NCBI RefSeq assembly: GCF_900103485.1 | Contig: NZ_FNHW01000001.1 | Coordinates: forward strand, 62,001 to 126,000 | Length of the DNA: 64,000 nucleotides | Origin: Fictibacillus solisalsi | Lineage (GTDB): Bacteria; Bacillota; Bacilli; Bacillales; Fictibacillaceae | Direction of reading: 5' to 3' | In this document: piece by piece, positions 51,571-61,058 of the stretch | Layout of the letters: the number at the start of each line of letters is the position of its first letter | Position numbering within the stretch: position 1 is the stretch's first letter | Made by a program: the position numbers and the translations under genes | The notes under the pieces: model-generated | What the model was told of the DNA's origin: nothing | The model's database searches: none | Seen by the model: the letters and a program-made list of their open reading frames with translations, nothing else

Positions 51571-52463
51571 TCTAAAAATACATTTGTAAATTTGCGGTGT
51601 CTGGTGCGTTCACGGAAACTGCTCGGTGATTCACCTGTATACCGCCTGAATACCTTGCTAAAGTAATTCGGGGTATCAAACCCGCTTTGCCGCGAGATTT
51701 CCTGGACCGGAATGGTGGAATTCGACAGCCGGGCCATTGCCTGTTCGATTCTTTTTTTTGTAACGTACTGCATAGGGGTTGTCTGGAGGTGGGATTGAAA
51801 CAGCTGGATAAAGTAAAATTTGGACAAGCCAGCCACATCAGCCAATTCCTCCAGGTGAAGAGGCAAGCCGAGATTTTGATGGATATGGGTAATCGCCTGC
51901 TGCAAGCTTTCCGGCATGGAGTCGGTATCCTCGGTATACCCCTGGCCAAAACGGTGCAAGGCCATGACAAATTCATAGGCGCGGCTTGAGGCCATATAGG
52001 CATCCTTGATTTCTTTGTTGGCAGCTTCCTGGTTGATTTGATGAAGAAGCTGAATCACGCGGGAAGAGTAGGGGATCTTGAGGACGGGTCCCCTTTTTTC
52101 CGTGAATGCCTCCCAGCACATTTTTGTGCTTTCGCCCACCAGGGTGATAAACATGAATTCCCATTCACTGCTCTCATCCGGCAGCCAGTATTCGTGGTCA
52201 CTTGGAACATCCACAAGAAACGCGTCTCCCGGAAACAGAGAATAGGTTGTTTCATTCACCCTGATCTTTCCTTCCCCCTTTGTTGTGTATTGAAAGATAA
52301 ATGTGTTATCACCATCATTCCTTGTATTCCCATTCCACCGGTAGGCGGAAGAGGTTTGGAGCTCCCATCCTGCATACCACAAGTTAGCGGGCATGGATAT
52401 ATCCTTTTTCCGATATTGAAATACACTATTGCCGTATGGCTTCTCTAACACCTGGTTCAGCAA
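51567..52463 (-). CDS. AraC family transcriptional regulator
   Basis: 298 residues, TTG start behind TTGGAGGGT; longer in-frame starts have no ribosome site. A cupin-type sugar-binding N-terminal domain (FQYTTKGEGKIRVNETTYSL, FPGDAFLVDVPSDHEYWLP) is followed by two AraC helix-turn-helix motifs (LEELADVAGLSKFYFIQLFQ and VQEISRQSGFDTPNYFSKVF). It is divergent from the GH4 alpha-galactosidase gene and is the likely activator, with an alpha-galactoside as inducer (inference). Confidence 0.9.
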   Translation of the reverse strand: MLNQVLEKPYGNSVFQYRKKDISMPANLWYAGWELQTSSAYRWNGNTRNDGDNTFIFQYTTKGEGKIRVNETTYSLFPGDAFLVDVPSDHEYWLPDESSEWEFMFITLVGESTKMCWEAFTEKRGPVLKIPYSSRVIQLLHQINQEAANKEIKDAYMASSRAYEFVMALHRFGQGYTEDTDSMPESLQQAITHIHQNLGLPLHLEELADVAGLSKFYFIQLFQSHLQTTPMQYVTKKRIEQAMARLSNSTIPVQEISRQSGFDTPNYFSKVFRRYTGESPSSFRERTRHRKFTNVFLD

Positions 52464-52506
52464 TTTATTACCCTCCAAAAACAGTTTTTTACCATTGATA
52501 ATAGAA

Positions 52507-52520
52507 TGTAAGCGATTTAA
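52507..52520. promoter_or_regulatory. Candidate cre site between araC-like and melA
   Basis: TGTAAGCGATTTAA matches the cre consensus TGWAANCGNTNWCA at 13 of 14 positions. It lies between the divergent starts at 52463 (-) and 52599 (+), consistent with CcpA control of sugar use. Confidence 0.55.
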
Positions 52521-52598
52521 TATTGAGTATAACAAATATTCTTACAAGTATCTTTTAAAAAAACGATAACAATAAATTGCATGTTGGAGGAGAGCGTA

Positions 52599-53927
52599 AT
52601 GAAAAAGATTACCTTTATCGGAGCAGGAAGCACCATTTTTGCCAAAAATGTTTTGGGAGATTGCATGCTGTCACCTGCGCTGCAAAATTTTGAATTTGCG
52701 CTGTTTGATATTGACCTTAAACGTCTCAGTGAATCAGAGGCCATGCTGAACCAGCTTAAAAGGAATTTGAAATCTGACGTCACGATTAAGTCATATACGG
52801 AGAGAATCCCCGCTTTAACAGGAGCTTCCTATGTTATAAACGCGATTCAGGTGGGAGGCTATAAACCAAGCACAGTGATCGACTTTGAAATTCCGAAAAA
52901 ATATGGCCTGGAACAAACGATTGCTGACACAATTGGAATCGGCGGAATTTTCCGTGCTTTGCGAACGATCCCGGTTATGCTTGATCTTGCAAAAGACATG
53001 GAAAACGTATGCCCGGATGCCTGGCTTCTGAACTACACCAATCCGATGGCCTCCCTGACAGGAGTTGTTTTACGCTTTACGTCCATAAAGGCTGTCGGTC
53101 TTTGCCACAGTGTGCAGGTTTGTACGAGAGACTTACTACAATCGCTGGATCTTCCGGCAGATGGCATAGAAGAGCGCATTGCGGGGATTAACCATATGGC
53201 GTGGCTTTTGGAAATCAAACGCAACGGGGAAGACCTTTATCCGGAAATCAAGCGCCGTGCAAAGGAAAAGCAAAAAGAAAAACACAATGATATGGTGCGC
53301 TTCGAGTTGATGGATAAATTCGGCTACTATGTGACGGAGTCTTCAGAGCATAATGCAGAGTACCACCCATATTTTATTAAAAGAAACTACCCTGAACTGA
53401 TCGACAAATTCAATATCCCGCTGGATGAATATCCACGACGATGTGAGCAGCAGATCGCGGAGTGGGATAAAATGCGTGACAGCATCGTGGAAAATGAACA
53501 GCTGTCTCATGTGCGTTCACATGAATATGGATCAAGGATTATCGAAGCAATGGAAACGAATCAGCCGTTTGTATTTGCCGGAAATGTGCTGAATGTAGGA
53601 AACTTGATCTCCAATCTTCCGTCAAAAGCGGTCGTTGAAGTTCCGTGTGTCGCAGACCGGAACGGAATCAAACCATGCTATATGGGTGAGCTTCCGGAAC
53701 AACTCGCAGCCCTTAACCGTACCAATATCAACACACAGCTGCTGACAATTGAGGCAGCAGTTACGGGGAGCCGCGATAACCTTTACCAGGCAGCGTTTTT
53801 GGATCCTCATACCGCTGCAGAGCTATCACTGGATGATATCGTAGCGCTATGTGACGATCTCATTCAAGCGCACGGAGACTGGATTCCGGATTTTTCCAAA
53901 GAAGAGGCAGAAACCATTAATTCATAA
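52599..53927 (+). CDS. GH4 family alpha-galactosidase/alpha-glucosidase (MelA-like)
   Basis: 442 residues. GH4 enzymes need NAD+ and Mn2+ and work by an oxidation-elimination mechanism. Visible parts: Rossmann motif ITFIGAGSTIFAKNVLGD, cysteine metal ligand in VGLCHSVQ, and His in GINHMAWLLE. ATG 52599 follows TTGGAGGAG. Divergent from an AraC regulator with a cre-like site between. Alpha-galactosidase is favoured by resemblance to MelA; alpha-glucosidase cannot be excluded. Confidence 0.9.
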   Translation: MKKITFIGAGSTIFAKNVLGDCMLSPALQNFEFALFDIDLKRLSESEAMLNQLKRNLKSDVTIKSYTERIPALTGASYVINAIQVGGYKPSTVIDFEIPKKYGLEQTIADTIGIGGIFRALRTIPVMLDLAKDMENVCPDAWLLNYTNPMASLTGVVLRFTSIKAVGLCHSVQVCTRDLLQSLDLPADGIEERIAGINHMAWLLEIKRNGEDLYPEIKRRAKEKQKEKHNDMVRFELMDKFGYYVTESSEHNAEYHPYFIKRNYPELIDKFNIPLDEYPRRCEQQIAEWDKMRDSIVENEQLSHVRSHEYGSRIIEAMETNQPFVFAGNVLNVGNLISNLPSKAVVEVPCVADRNGIKPCYMGELPEQLAALNRTNINTQLLTIEAAVTGSRDNLYQAAFLDPHTAAELSLDDIVALCDDLIQAHGDWIPDFSKEEAETINS

Positions 53928-53960
53928 TCCATAAAAAAATGGGTTAAAGGCTCATAGCGG

Positions 53961-53997
53961 GAGCAAAACGGGTTGAATTCTTCCACCCGTTTTGCTC
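53961..53997. terminator. Strong inverted repeat between convergent genes
   Basis: GAGCAAAACGGGT and ACCCGTTTTGCTC form a perfect 13-bp stem with an 11-nt loop. No real T-run follows on either strand, so it may be a terminator of weak type or a transcript-end stabiliser. Confidence 0.55.
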
Positions 53998-54000
53998 TGT

Positions 54001-55353
54001 CTATACCTGGCTTTTTAGAAGCACTTCAATTGCTTTTCCGATTTTTTGAATCCCTTTGGGGATCAGATGTTTATCAACCTGAGAGACGCTGAGCCGCACG
54101 GTATTAAACTTTTTGAAATCAGGCAAATACATTTCCTCCATGCTTTCCAGCAAGACTCCATCTTTCTTTACACGGTGAATAAAAGGGTTTGCTTTTAATG
54201 GATAGGGCAGCTGAATACTTGAATAAAATCCAGAGTTAGAACCTGTATAGACAGTATTTGATGGTAAGTAATGTTGATAAGACTGCTGTACAATTTTTCC
54301 TTTTTGATGATATAAACTTCGTAATTTACCAATATGAGCTCCGTACATTCCGCTTTTTAAATAAATTTCAAGTGCCCCTTGAGTAAGAACGGGGGTATGG
54401 ACATCCATTCCGAATTTTCCCCGTAGAAAGTTCTCTTTTAATGACTCAGGAAGGACGGCTAAACCAAGCCGTAAGCCGGGGAGGAGCACCTTGGAAAAGC
54501 TTTTTGTATAGATCACTCTTCCGGATGGGTCAAAAGCAAACATCGGATCTTGCTTTTTGTTGTGGTCCAAATCTCCCATATAGTCATCTTCCACGATAAA
54601 TACATCATATTTCTGGGCGAGCTCAACGATTCTTTTTCTTTGTTTATTTGAATAACTGTAGCCGGTCGGATTGTGAAATCGTGAAACGGTATAAAAAAAT
54701 TTAATATCTTCGTTTTGAAAAAAATACTCCAATTGCTGCAAATCAGGACCGTCTCTGTGAATCTCGATACCTATCGTTCTCGCCTTCTGGTGACGCAGGG
54801 ACTCTATCATGCTGGGATGGGTCGGCTGTTCAACGCAAATGGCATGCTTTCCATTCGGGAAAGGAAGTGAGATGAGGAGATGGAGCGCCTGCTGAGAACC
54901 GGTTACTACTATAATCCGATCAGGGTTGGTGAATACTTGAAGCTCTTGCAATTGCTGTGCCAGTTCGTTACGAAGAGAAGGGAGTCCCTGGATGTCAGAG
55001 TAGGCAAACATGTTTTCTTTATAAAAATCAATCGCTTCGTTTATACAATGCTTATAATCGATGTACGGCATTAGTTTGTAGTCGGGTCCCGCAGAATGAA
55101 AATCAATCAATGGCTCATCTTCAGATCTCTTCAATACCGGACGGTGATCTTTAACTACGTAGTACCCGCTTTGCGGGACAGAATAGATGACATGCCGCTG
55201 TTCAAGTTCCTGGTATGCTTTTATTACCGTATTGATACTGCATGAAGCAACCTCTGAAAGTGCCCGGATGGAAGGAAGCCGGCTTCCTGGAGCAAACTCA
55301 CCCTGAATCACTTTGTTGTGTATCATGTCCATTATCTCTACATATTTCTTCAT
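54001..55353 (-). CDS. MocR-type regulator (GntR helix-turn-helix fused to aminotransferase)
   Basis: 450 residues. N-terminal winged helix (about 10-75, GEFAPGSRLPSIRALSEVAS) joined to a fold-type I PLP aminotransferase domain. The PLP Lys is in YTKSFSKVLLPGLRLG and the PLP-phosphate and pyridine-contact segments (VVTGSQQALHLL, FIVEDDYMGDLD) are intact. It is divergent from a class D beta-lactamase with a 163-bp region between. MocR proteins usually control PLP or amino-acid genes; regulation of the neighbour is possible but not shown. Confidence 0.9.
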   Translation of the reverse strand: MKKYVEIMDMIHNKVIQGEFAPGSRLPSIRALSEVASCSINTVIKAYQELEQRHVIYSVPQSGYYVVKDHRPVLKRSEDEPLIDFHSAGPDYKLMPYIDYKHCINEAIDFYKENMFAYSDIQGLPSLRNELAQQLQELQVFTNPDRIIVVTGSQQALHLLISLPFPNGKHAICVEQPTHPSMIESLRHQKARTIGIEIHRDGPDLQQLEYFFQNEDIKFFYTVSRFHNPTGYSYSNKQRKRIVELAQKYDVFIVEDDYMGDLDHNKKQDPMFAFDPSGRVIYTKSFSKVLLPGLRLGLAVLPESLKENFLRGKFGMDVHTPVLTQGALEIYLKSGMYGAHIGKLRSLYHQKGKIVQQSYQHYLPSNTVYTGSNSGFYSSIQLPYPLKANPFIHRVKKDGVLLESMEEMYLPDFKKFNTVRLSVSQVDKHLIPKGIQKIGKAIEVLLKSQV

Positions 55354-55516
55354 ACTCTGGTAACCCCCTTTGTATCTGTATGGGTACAGCCACTCAAAAG
55401 TGTAGTTTTTCTTGCCGCTATGTACAAGTATACTTTAGATATCAGATTTAGTGAGCTAAGTTTGTAGCCGGAGTGAAGGCCTGCACTGCGGAAATTAAAA
55501 CATAGGAGATAAAGAG

Positions 55517-56314
55517 ATGAAAGGTTTAAAAAGAGTTCTGTTATTCTTTGTAATCTTGCTTGTTTCAGGTACAATTGGCATTCAATTTACTTCGGCAAGT
55601 GGTCTGAAGGAAAAGAAGCTGGATGATCGAACGGTATTTAATCATACAGAAGGAACTTCCGTGATCAAGAACCTCAAAACGGGGCAGACCTATATTTTTA
55701 ATCCGAAGAGGAGCAAGGAGCGCTTTACTCCGGAATCAACATTCAAAGTGCTCAATGCACTGATTGGCCTCCAAGCCAAAGCGGTACGAGATGAGTATGA
55801 AGTGAAGCGATGGGACGGGATTACTCGTGAGATTCCGGACTGGAACAGAGACCATACACTCGCATCCGGAATGAGGTATTCTGTCATTTGGTATTATCAG
55901 GACATGGCTCGTGATATAGGACAAGAGAGAATGCAAGACTATGTCACAAGAGTTGGGTATGGAAACCGGGACATCAGTGGTGGAATTGATCATTTTTGGT
56001 TAAGCAGCAGTTTAAAGATTTCCGCATTGGAACAGGTTCAATTTATGGAGAGACTCGTCAAAGAAAAGCTTCCTTTTGATGAACAGGTGATGAGAACCGT
56101 TAAAAGAATCATGATTAATGAGGAAGCTGATTCGTACGTTATCCATGGAAAAACGGGCACACGTTTATCTGATATGGGACTAGGGTGGTATTCCGGATAT
56201 GTCGAAACCAAGAAGGGGAAGTGGGCGTTTGCCACCAATGTAGACAACAGCGGTACGGTGGCAAAGACCATTACTTTAGAGGAACTGAAAGACTTGAAAA
56301 TTATTAAAGACTAA
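55517..56314 (+). CDS. Class D beta-lactamase-like serine hydrolase (YbxI/BPU-type)
   Basis: 265 residues with signal peptide (MKGLKRVLLFFVILLVSGTI). Active-site motifs: PESTFKVLN (Ser74, Lys77, the STFK box), YSVIWYYQ where class D usually has SxV (here Ser122-Val-Ile124), YGN at 148-150 and HGKTGT (KTG at 212-214). The family hydrolyses penicillins to different degrees; the V-to-I change may affect Lys carbamylation pocket. GAGATAAAGAG precedes ATG. Activity is unproven. Confidence 0.88.
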   Translation: MKGLKRVLLFFVILLVSGTIGIQFTSASGLKEKKLDDRTVFNHTEGTSVIKNLKTGQTYIFNPKRSKERFTPESTFKVLNALIGLQAKAVRDEYEVKRWDGITREIPDWNRDHTLASGMRYSVIWYYQDMARDIGQERMQDYVTRVGYGNRDISGGIDHFWLSSSLKISALEQVQFMERLVKEKLPFDEQVMRTVKRIMINEEADSYVIHGKTGTRLSDMGLGWYSGYVETKKGKWAFATNVDNSGTVAKTITLEELKDLKIIKD

Positions 56315-56317
56315 GAA

Positions 56318-56350
56318 TAAAAGGACGAACGGGTTTTGTTCGTCCTTTTT
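56318..56350. terminator. Bidirectional terminator
   Basis: AAAAGGACGAAC and GTTCGTCCTTTTT form the stem; T-runs on both strands between convergent genes. Confidence 0.86.
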
Positions 56351-56359
56351 CTTGTAGAG

Positions 56360-57997
56360 TTATCGTGATATTCCCAGTAGGCTAAGTTCTTCATCAATTT
56401 GCTTAAGGTCAATTCGTTCAAACAGCGGGGATACGCCGGAAACAACAATATCTTTTGGAGTAACCATTTTCCATGATGCACCACCGTCCAGCTTGAGCGC
56501 CTCACGTACTTTTTGACTGGAAAAAGGCAAAAAGGGTTCCAGAAGCTGTGCGAGATTAGCAATGATAACCACACAAGTGGCGAGTGTCCCGTTGACCCCT
56601 GTTTGATCTTCATCCTTGATCTGCTTCCAGGGCTGCTGCTCATCAAAATATTTATTGGCAGAACGGATGTAGGAAAAGATCTCGTCCAGTCCTTCTCTAA
56701 AGCGCGATCCTTCGATAAGAGAGCCAATTTTATCATAGAGAGGAGGCAGCTCGTCTATTGCAATGCTGGCGATTTTTCCATCCGGAACTCGGTCCTGGAA
56801 CGACCTTTCGATAAACTTCAAGGTGCGGTTAACGAAATTCCCGTATGCTCCAAGTAGTTCACTGTTGTGGCTGTAAATAAACTCACGCCATGAAAAATCG
56901 GTGTCACGATTCTCTGGTGCATTGATCGTCAGAAAGTAACGAATGGAATCGGGATGATATCGTTTTAAAAGATCCGGAACCCATACTGCCCAGTTTTTGC
57001 TGGTTGAAAGCTTTTTCTTTTCCAATGTCAAGTATTCATTCGAAACGATATGCCGGGGAAGGGCAGGATTCTCAATTCCATGCAGGATCGCCGGCCATAT
57101 AACGGTATGAAAGGGAATATTATCTTTGCCATGTACATAATAGGTTACGGTATCCTCCTGCCAGAACAGAGAATCATCTTTCCCTGTCAGCTGCGCCCAA
57201 AGTTTACTGGCAGAGTAATATCCGGAAACCGCTTCAATCCACACGTAAACTTTCTTATCTTCATAGCCTTCAATCGGAACTGGAACACCTACAGGAAGGT
57301 CACGCGAAACGGCCCGGTCGATCAGCCCTTCCCGCAGATAACGTTTGGTCAGCTGGATGGCATTAGTACGCCAGGCGTGCTTCTTATCTGCTTCTTCCAC
57401 ATCTTTTTCGAGTACCTGTTGAAAGGAGCGGAGAGCAAAGTATAGATGATCGGTCCGCTTGAAGACGGGTGGCTTTCCGCAAAGTTTGCACGTTCTGTCA
57501 AGGAGGTCTGCCGGATCAAGGATCGTCGAGCAGTTGTCACATTGATCTCCCCGTGCATGGCTTCCGCAAACCGGACAGGTGCCTTCGACATAACGGTCAG
57601 GAAGAAATTGTTCATAGGTTTCGCAATACGCCTGTTCGATTTCTTTAGAATAAATGTATCCTCCCTTGTATAGAGAAAGAAAGATTTCTTGAACAATTTT
57701 ATGATGATGAGGATGGTCTGTGCGGGTATAACAGTCATACGAGAATCCTAGCGAGTTAAAGCTATTTTCAAACTCCGTGTGATAGCGGTCCGCTACTTCC
57801 GCCGGTGTTATGCCTTCCTGTCTTGCCCTGATCGTAATGGGGGTTCCGTTGCAGTCGCTGCCTGATACATACAGCACCTTTTCGCCTTTTAACCGGTAAT
57901 AACGCGCCAGTATATCTCCGGGCAGCAAGCTTGCAATGTGACCTGTGTGAAGAGATCCGTTCGCATAGGGCCATGCCCCTCCAATAAAAATAGCCAT
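56360..57997 (-). CDS. Methionyl-tRNA synthetase, second (short) type
   Basis: 545 residues. Class I MetRS: HTGH within [10 protein letters not shown], a zinc-knuckle insertion with CPVC, CDNC and CKLC pairs (about residues 140-180), and KKLSTSKNW as the KMSKS loop. It lacks the C-terminal tRNA-binding extension that the usual Bacillus MetS (about 660 residues) has, and looks like the alternative MetRS known from B. anthracis and pneumococci that resists MetRS inhibitors. It is controlled by a T-box leader. The cell probably has another MetRS, not in this window. Confidence 0.88.
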   Translation of the reverse strand: MAIFIGGAWPYANGSLHTGHIASLLPGDILARYYRLKGEKVLYVSGSDCNGTPITIRARQEGITPAEVADRYHTEFENSFNSLGFSYDCYTRTDHPHHHKIVQEIFLSLYKGGYIYSKEIEQAYCETYEQFLPDRYVEGTCPVCGSHARGDQCDNCSTILDPADLLDRTCKLCGKPPVFKRTDHLYFALRSFQQVLEKDVEEADKKHAWRTNAIQLTKRYLREGLIDRAVSRDLPVGVPVPIEGYEDKKVYVWIEAVSGYYSASKLWAQLTGKDDSLFWQEDTVTYYVHGKDNIPFHTVIWPAILHGIENPALPRHIVSNEYLTLEKKKLSTSKNWAVWVPDLLKRYHPDSIRYFLTINAPENRDTDFSWREFIYSHNSELLGAYGNFVNRTLKFIERSFQDRVPDGKIASIAIDELPPLYDKIGSLIEGSRFREGLDEIFSYIRSANKYFDEQQPWKQIKDEDQTGVNGTLATCVVIIANLAQLLEPFLPFSSQKVREALKLDGGASWKMVTPKDIVVSGVSPLFERIDLKQIDEELSLLGISR

Positions 57998-58069
57998 CAG
58001 TATTCCTCCTCATTGTTGAGCCCGGTTCGTACTACCCTTTCCCGGAGCTGCTGTTATTCATACTAAACA

Positions 58070-58390
58070 ACAAAAAACCCGCCCATATCTAAAAAACAGA
58101 TAAGGACGGGGTCGGTCTGCCCGTGGTACCACCTTTATTCATGAGAGGCTTGCGCCTGTCATCTCAGCAAGTACGGAGTGAGTAAAAAGAGCACTCGTAT
58201 ACTGTGGTTTTGATAACAAGTGCCACCACTCGCTGCTCCCTACTTACAAGGTTCTGATTTCAGGACAGAGCTCTGAGACCATGTTCGAATCTTCATTATT
58301 GCTTCTTTTCAGCTGCCGAAGCTCTCTGTGTAAAAATGGTTAGATTCTACTCTTTCTCATCATCGCTTTTTTTATAAAGGAATTGTTTCC
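58070..58390 (-). promoter_or_regulatory. T-box riboswitch with methionine specifier, leader of the second metS
   Basis: Read on the minus strand, the region has an AGTAGA S-turn (in AAAGAGTAGAATC), a helical arm with an ATG triplet (58282-58280) at the specifier position, the T-box core GGTGGTACCACGG (58133-58121) and a terminator (CCCCGTCCTTATCT with AGATATGGGCGGG, then TTTTTTG, 58111-58070). Uncharged tRNA-Met would stabilise the antiterminator and allow metS transcription. The specifier reading is my alignment and would need folding to confirm. Confidence 0.85.
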
Positions 58391-58392
58391 TT

Positions 58393-58401
58393 ATTATAAC
58401 A
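58393..58401 (-). promoter_or_regulatory. Extended -10 promoter of the T-box/metS unit
   Basis: On the minus strand TGTTATAAT (58401-58393) is a perfect extended -10; a -35-like TTCACT is 17 bp upstream. Confidence 0.55.
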
Positions 58402-58507
58402 GGTTATTCTCTTTCAGTGAAAGCCTTTGTATATTCGGGTAAAAGAAGTAAACTATGGGAATGGATAATAAAACAAAGGCACTGATCCAACCAAGAGGTG
58501 TAGAGAT

Positions 58508-60112
58508 ATGAGAAAAGGGAAATGGAGCCTGCAGTTCACCATTATGATCCTGGTTTGCGGAGTCGTGGCGCTCTCGCTTTTTGTAACGGATATTCTGATC
58601 AGCCGCACAGTTTCCGAAACGATTGAAAAAAGCCAGGGTGAAAAAGCGGAGAATATTGCACGTACTGTTGCCCGTACTCCTCTGGTTATGGGGGCTTTGA
58701 CAGGAAAAGATCCGGAAGGGTCTGTGCAAAGCTACGCCAATAAGATTCGAAAAGCAACAGGTGTGGAGTTTATTGTTGTCATGGATAACAAAGGAATCCG
58801 CAAATCCCACCCGGATCCCTCCAAGATTAACCGTAAGTTCGAAGGTGGAGATGAGGGACAGGTTCTAAAAGGAAAAGAGCATATTTCCATTTCGAAAGGA
58901 ACTTTGGGGAGATCGCTGCGTTCGTTTACTCCGGTTTATGATGAAAAAGGCAAACAGGTAGGAGCTGTGGCTGTGGGCATCTCATTACAAACCGTTCAGG
59001 AAGCTGTAATAAAAAACAGGCTTAATATATATACCGGTACACTTTTTGGAATTTTAGCCGGTATTCTTGGCGCCGTTTTACTGGCAAGATATATTAAAAC
59101 CATATTGTTCGGGCTCGAGCCGGTCGCGATTGCCAAACTGTTGAAAGAGCGCAGTGCCATCCTGCAGTCGGTTCATGAAGGAATTATCGCTGTTGATCCT
59201 GAATCAAGGATTACCCTTGTCAACAAAGCGGCGAGGAATACATTAAAAAAAGCAGGCATTCCCGATAATCCGTTTGGGAAGAAGGCGGAGTACTTTTTTA
59301 CGGCATCGAAGCTGGAAAAAGTACTGAAAACAGGGAAGGAAGACCTGAATGAAGAGATGGACTTAAAGGGCACGCATCTTTTGGTAAACAGATTGCCGGT
59401 CATCGTGAATGATCAAATCGTCGGTGCAGTATCAACCTTCCGGGACAAGACGGAAGTCCAGCAGCTGGCTGTTCAATTAACCGGCGTGCGAATGTATGCC
59501 GAAGCGCTGAGATCACAATCGCATGAATTCATGAACAAGCTCCACGTCATCCTTGGCATGGTACACATGAAGGATTATGATCAATTATCCCAATATATCA
59601 GTGAACTTGTAGGACGCAGCAGGGATGAGATGAATTCCATAACCGAGTACGTTAAAGATCCGGTACTGGCCGGGTTTTTGATCGGGAAAATGAGTCATAC
59701 ACGGGAAAGGGGAGCACGATTGAATGTATCCTCCGATTTTCCCTTGCCGGAACCTGCTGACTCGGAAATCACCCATGAATTGATTACGATCGTCGGGAAT
59801 TTAATCGATAATGCTGTGGATGCGGTCGAGAAAAGGCCGGTAAAATCCATACACGTTATGTTTGATTATGCTGACGAGATATTAACCATCGAAGTGCGCG
59901 ACACCGGAACGGGCATCTCAACGGCCGATTTGGATAACATTTTTAATAAAGGATACTCGACAAAAGGAGAAAACAGGGGTATAGGTTTGCATTTGTTGAA
60001 GGAAAGTCTGGCAAAATTGGGAGGGGAGCTGGACTACTCTTCAAAAGTAGAGGAAGGAACGAAATTTGTGGTCTATATTCCATATAAAGCAAAGGGGATA
60101 CAGGATGATTAG
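58508..60112 (+). CDS. DcuS/CitA-type sensor histidine kinase (malate/C4-dicarboxylate sensor, MalK-like)
   Basis: 534 residues. N-terminal membrane segment (about 15-36), an extracellular Cache-type sensor (about 37-165), a second membrane segment (about 170-190), a PAS domain and a SpoOB-type kinase with His in LRSQSHEFMNKLHV and ATP-binding NLIDNAVDAV, DTGTGI and GIGLHLL. The partner response regulator overlaps by 8 bases. Followed by malic enzyme and malate permease genes, the pair most likely detects malate as B. subtilis MalK/MalR (YufL/YufM). Confidence 0.9.
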   Translation: MRKGKWSLQFTIMILVCGVVALSLFVTDILISRTVSETIEKSQGEKAENIARTVARTPLVMGALTGKDPEGSVQSYANKIRKATGVEFIVVMDNKGIRKSHPDPSKINRKFEGGDEGQVLKGKEHISISKGTLGRSLRSFTPVYDEKGKQVGAVAVGISLQTVQEAVIKNRLNIYTGTLFGILAGILGAVLLARYIKTILFGLEPVAIAKLLKERSAILQSVHEGIIAVDPESRITLVNKAARNTLKKAGIPDNPFGKKAEYFFTASKLEKVLKTGKEDLNEEMDLKGTHLLVNRLPVIVNDQIVGAVSTFRDKTEVQQLAVQLTGVRMYAEALRSQSHEFMNKLHVILGMVHMKDYDQLSQYISELVGRSRDEMNSITEYVKDPVLAGFLIGKMSHTRERGARLNVSSDFPLPEPADSEITHELITIVGNLIDNAVDAVEKRPVKSIHVMFDYADEILTIEVRDTGTGISTADLDNIFNKGYSTKGENRGIGLHLLKESLAKLGGELDYSSKVEEGTKFVVYIPYKAKGIQDD

Positions 60113-60812
60113 GGTAATGATTGTGGAAGACGATCCAATGGTAGCGGAATTTAACAAGCGTTATCTTGAACAAATTGAAGGGTTCGAAGCGGCTGTCATC
60201 TGCCGTTCTGCAGAAGAGGCGATGAAGGAACTGGAGAATCACAGTGTAGAGTTGCTTTTACTCGATATTTTTATGGCTGGGCAAAGCGGTCTCGACCTTC
60301 TTGGGTATATACGTAAAAGTGAGAAGGAGATAGACGTGATCGTTATTTCTGCAGCATCGGATAAAGAAAGAATCCAAAAGGCCATGCGGCTCGGGGCGGT
60401 TGATTACTTAATCAAACCGTTTGAATTCCAGCGCTTTAATGCGGCTTTGTCTTCCTATAGGGAAAAGTCGCTTTCTTGGAAGGACCAGAAGACGTTAAAC
60501 CAGGAAGAACTGGATCAGCTGATTCACCATCAAGAGGACAAACTGCTTCCCGAAGAATTGCCAAAGGGTTTATCACAGGAAACGCTTAGAGTCATCTGGG
60601 ACGTTATTGAACAATTAAGGTCTACGGCATTCTCAACAGATGATATTGTGTCCCAAACAGGGATTTCCAGGGTTTCCGTGCGAAAGTACCTCAAATTTTT
60701 AAGCGACATAGGTTTGCTTGAGGTTAACATTCATTATGGAACAGTTGGACGGCCGGTTTCACAGCATACCCTTAAAGAAGATCAAACGCATAGAATTCAC
60801 CATTATTTGTAA
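60105..60812 (+). CDS. Response regulator of the malate two-component system (MalR/CitT-like)
   Basis: 235 residues. Receiver domain (MIRVMIVEDDPMVAEFN; phospho-acceptor Asp in LLLLDIFM; Lys in YLIKPFEFQ) and a C-terminal helix-turn-helix of the CitB type (DIVSQTGISRVSVRKYLKFL). ATG 60105 is inside the kinase gene end, with AGGGGATACAGG as ribosome site. It is expected to activate the malic enzyme and permease promoters downstream. Confidence 0.92.
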   Translation: MIRVMIVEDDPMVAEFNKRYLEQIEGFEAAVICRSAEEAMKELENHSVELLLLDIFMAGQSGLDLLGYIRKSEKEIDVIVISAASDKERIQKAMRLGAVDYLIKPFEFQRFNAALSSYREKSLSWKDQKTLNQEELDQLIHHQEDKLLPEELPKGLSQETLRVIWDVIEQLRSTAFSTDDIVSQTGISRVSVRKYLKFLSDIGLLEVNIHYGTVGRPVSQHTLKEDQTHRIHHYL

Positions 60813-60840
60813 GCAGCCCTTCCCGCTGCTTACTTTTTTT
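60809..60840 (+). terminator. Intrinsic terminator of the two-component operon
   Basis: GTAAGCAGC and GCTGCTTAC form the stem, followed by TTTTTTT; it overlaps the stop codon. The malic enzyme gene therefore has its own promoter. Confidence 0.86.
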
Positions 60841-61058
60841 AATTACATAATGCTTAACTAAGTGAAATAAACTGGTGGAATGTGCGTAATGCTACTAACA
60901 TAATACAAGTAAAAATGAAGTGTATACCGCTGTAATAAGCCTGACTGATTACAGGCTGAATATACGTTTTTTTGATAGGTGAATGGCTGAGGTTCGAATC
61001 GCAGCTGTTCTTTATTTTGGTTATGCTTCAGTAAACTTTTTAGAAAGAAGGATGTTTC
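60841..61058 (+). other. Regulatory intergenic region before maeA
   Basis: 218 bp with no supported ORF. Contains the inverted repeat AGCCTG / CAGGCT around 60937-60956. The response regulator would be expected to bind here; no definite -35/-10 recognised. Confidence 0.4.

Noticed and set aside
58560-58810. Minus-strand frame within the sensor kinase gene
   Set aside because: Antisense to conserved Cache-domain coding sequence; no signals of its own.
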